Assembly (NCBI GenBank): GCA_948467695.1
Contig: CAOKFJ010000153.1
Location: forward strand, 1 to 5,222
DNA length: 5,222 nucleotides
Direction of reading: 5' to 3'
Origin: an uncultured Allobaculum sp.
GTDB taxonomy: Bacteria; Bacillota_I; Bacilli_A; Erysipelotrichales; Erysipelotrichaceae
Shown here: positions 4,282-5,222 of the stretch, one piece after another
Position numbering within the stretch: the stretch's first letter is position 1
Layout of the letters: each line of letters begins with the position of its first letter
Notes under the pieces: generated by a model
The model's database searches: none
What the model was told of the DNA's origin: nothing
What the model saw: only the letters and a program-made list of their open reading frames with translations
Position numbers and translations under genes: made by a program

Positions 4282-5180
4282 TCTGGATCGTGACGGACAG
4301 TGCTCAGGAACTTAAATCGGATTTTGCCCGCGGACTCGCGGTCATGAATCTGCCGCTGAGCATTAATGGAGAAGATTTAAAAGAAGAGATTTCTGAAGAG
4401 CGCTTTTACGAACTGCTCGACAACCCGGAAATGACGCTTCGCACCAGCCAGGCATCGCCGGCAATGTTTGAAGATTTTTTCGAGAAACTGACCGCCAATG
4501 GCGATGAGGTTGTCGCTATTCTTGTGTCGACAACACTGTCGGGCACATACAACTCCGCAAGACTTGCCGCACTCGATTTTCCTGGTGTGCATCTGATTGA
4601 TTCCCATACTGCCTGCCTCGCGCAGACGGTGCTGGTTGAACGCGCGATGGAACTGCGCGATCAGGGACTGAGTGCCGAAGAACTTGCTGCCGCACTTGAA
4701 GAAGAAAAGCATCAGGCGAAACTGTATGCGACTCTGCCGACTTTGCAGTATCTGAAAAAAGGCGGTCGCATTTCACCCGCCAAAGCGGCGATTGCCGATC
4801 TTGCTGGAATCAAGCCGGTTCTGACGGTCAATGAGGATGGCGAAGTGGAGCCGTGCGCGAAATCGCGCGGAATCAAAAAAGCCATTCGTCAGTGCGCCAA
4901 ACTGGCTGTTGAACATCACATCGATCTTGAACGTCCGATTGTGGTAGCTTGCTCCGGACCGTATCTGGAACGCGCAGAACTGATGCTTGCCGATCTGGAA
5001 GAAGAACTTGGAACCAAAATCAAGGCGAGATTTGTCCGTCTTTCACCGGTTCTTGGCGTACACCTTGGTCCGGGAGGAGCGGGTGTCGGCTTTTTGAGCA
5101 AAACGCATACGCGTAAATGTCGTAAGCGATGCCGCGTATGCTGGAAAGCCGGCAGGGCGACATTCCGCGTAATCATTTGA
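4278..5180 (+). CDS. DegV family fatty-acid-binding protein (FakB-like), atypical C-terminal tail
   Basis: The 300-residue product belongs to the DegV/FakB family. Characterised members bind a free fatty acid and present it to the kinase FakA for phosphorylation and entry into phospholipid synthesis. Family landmarks appear in order: the first strand IVTDSA (4-9); RTSQASP (55-61) and LVSTTLSGTYNSA (82-94), which line the carboxylate site; IDSHTA (107-112); LKKGGRIS; KSRG with Arg197; and GVHLGPGGAGVGF with His262. Thr56, Ser88, Arg197 and His262 match the polar lipid-head contacts known in FakB. The ATG overlaps the marR stop, and AAGGAGG lies 7 bases upstream inside marR. The family normally ends just after GVGF, near residue 275. 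Here a basic tail with three cysteines (276-300, including RKCRKRCRVC) follows, which may reflect a frameshift or a fused repeat. No fakA homologue is in the window, and which fatty acid is bound cannot be told. Confidence 0.93.
   Translation: MIWIVTDSAQELKSDFARGLAVMNLPLSINGEDLKEEISEERFYELLDNPEMTLRTSQASPAMFEDFFEKLTANGDEVVAILVSTTLSGTYNSARLAALDFPGVHLIDSHTACLAQTVLVERAMELRDQGLSAEELAAALEEEKHQAKLYATLPTLQYLKKGGRISPAKAAIADLAGIKPVLTVNEDGEVEPCAKSRGIKKAIRQCAKLAVEHHIDLERPIVVACSGPYLERAELMLADLEEELGTKIKARFVRLSPVLGVHLGPGGAGVGFLSKTHTRKCRKRCRVCWKAGRATFRVII
5105..5171. repeat. Nested and alternative inverted repeats covering the degV 3' end
   Basis: GCATACGCG (5105-5113) is a perfect 9-base complement of CGCGTATGC (5133-5141). 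In a competing fold, TACGCG (5108-5113) pairs with CGCGTA (5166-5171), AATGTCG (5116-5122) with CGACATT (5158-5164), TGCCG (5130-5134) with CGGCA (5150-5154), and GCT with AGC around a GGAA (GNRA-type) loop at 5143-5146. No T-tract follows either form, so it is not a simple terminator. The final 42 bases to the window end hold nothing recognisable. Confidence 0.7.
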
Positions 5181-5222
5181 TATTCCCCCGGGATTGAAGT
5201 TCAAAATTATAGATCCATAAAA

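Noticed and set aside
3736..5180. The marR-degV pair as part of a defence or mobile system
   Set aside because: Both are ordinary chromosomal families, composition matches the neighbours and no integrase, transposase, toxin or nuclease gene is present in the window.

Overview
The window looks like a chromosomal segment of a Bacillota (Firmicutes) bacterium of moderate GC content. The main reasons are strong AAGGAGG-type ribosome binding sites in front of most genes, compact transcription units that use ATGA stop/start overlaps, a lipobox lipoprotein, an ECF sigma/zinc-finger anti-sigma pair, and a DegV family protein. An Erysipelotrichia-like host is possible, but this is only an impression from composition and gene content. 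No rRNA, tRNA, CRISPR array, transposase or phage gene was found.

Layout. Bases 2-187 (+) are the last 61 codons of a membrane transporter, probably an auxin efflux carrier (AEC) family permease, followed by a hairpin terminator. After a gene-poor gap with one candidate promoter comes a 217-residue lipoprotein (484-1137, +). It has an acidic linker and a small C-terminal domain of unknown function. A bidirectional terminator (1224-1257) separates it from the convergent two-gene unit on the minus strand. That unit is an ECF sigma factor (2825-2304) translationally coupled to a membrane-spanning zinc-finger anti-sigma factor (2307-1282). It is preceded by an ECF-type promoter, TGTAAC-N17-CGTC, consistent with autoregulation. 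Further right on the minus strand is a GNAT acetyltransferase gene (3549-2992) with its own strong terminator and an extended -10 promoter.

The 186-base divergent gap between the GNAT gene and the next unit is rich in symmetry: a tandem 10-mer, competing inverted repeats, a 12-base palindrome and a 16-base operator-like palindrome. The last of these overlaps the -35 box of a MarR family regulator gene (3736-4281, +). The predicted start of that transcript falls on the MarR start codon, so the mRNA may be leaderless. MarR overlaps by ATGA a degV/fakB-like fatty-acid-binding protein gene (4278-5180, +). Its last 25 residues do not resemble the family and lie in a cluster of nested inverted repeats.

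How the genes may work together. The sigma/anti-sigma pair should form a self-amplifying envelope-signal switch. The MarR-DegV pair plausibly links a ligand-responsive repressor to fatty-acid capture. The lipoprotein, transporter and acetyltransferase have no evident functional link to these units. I see no clear new multi-gene system. The most unusual points are the predicted leaderless marR with an operator at its promoter, the DegV tail with its repeats, and the repeats in the GNAT leader.
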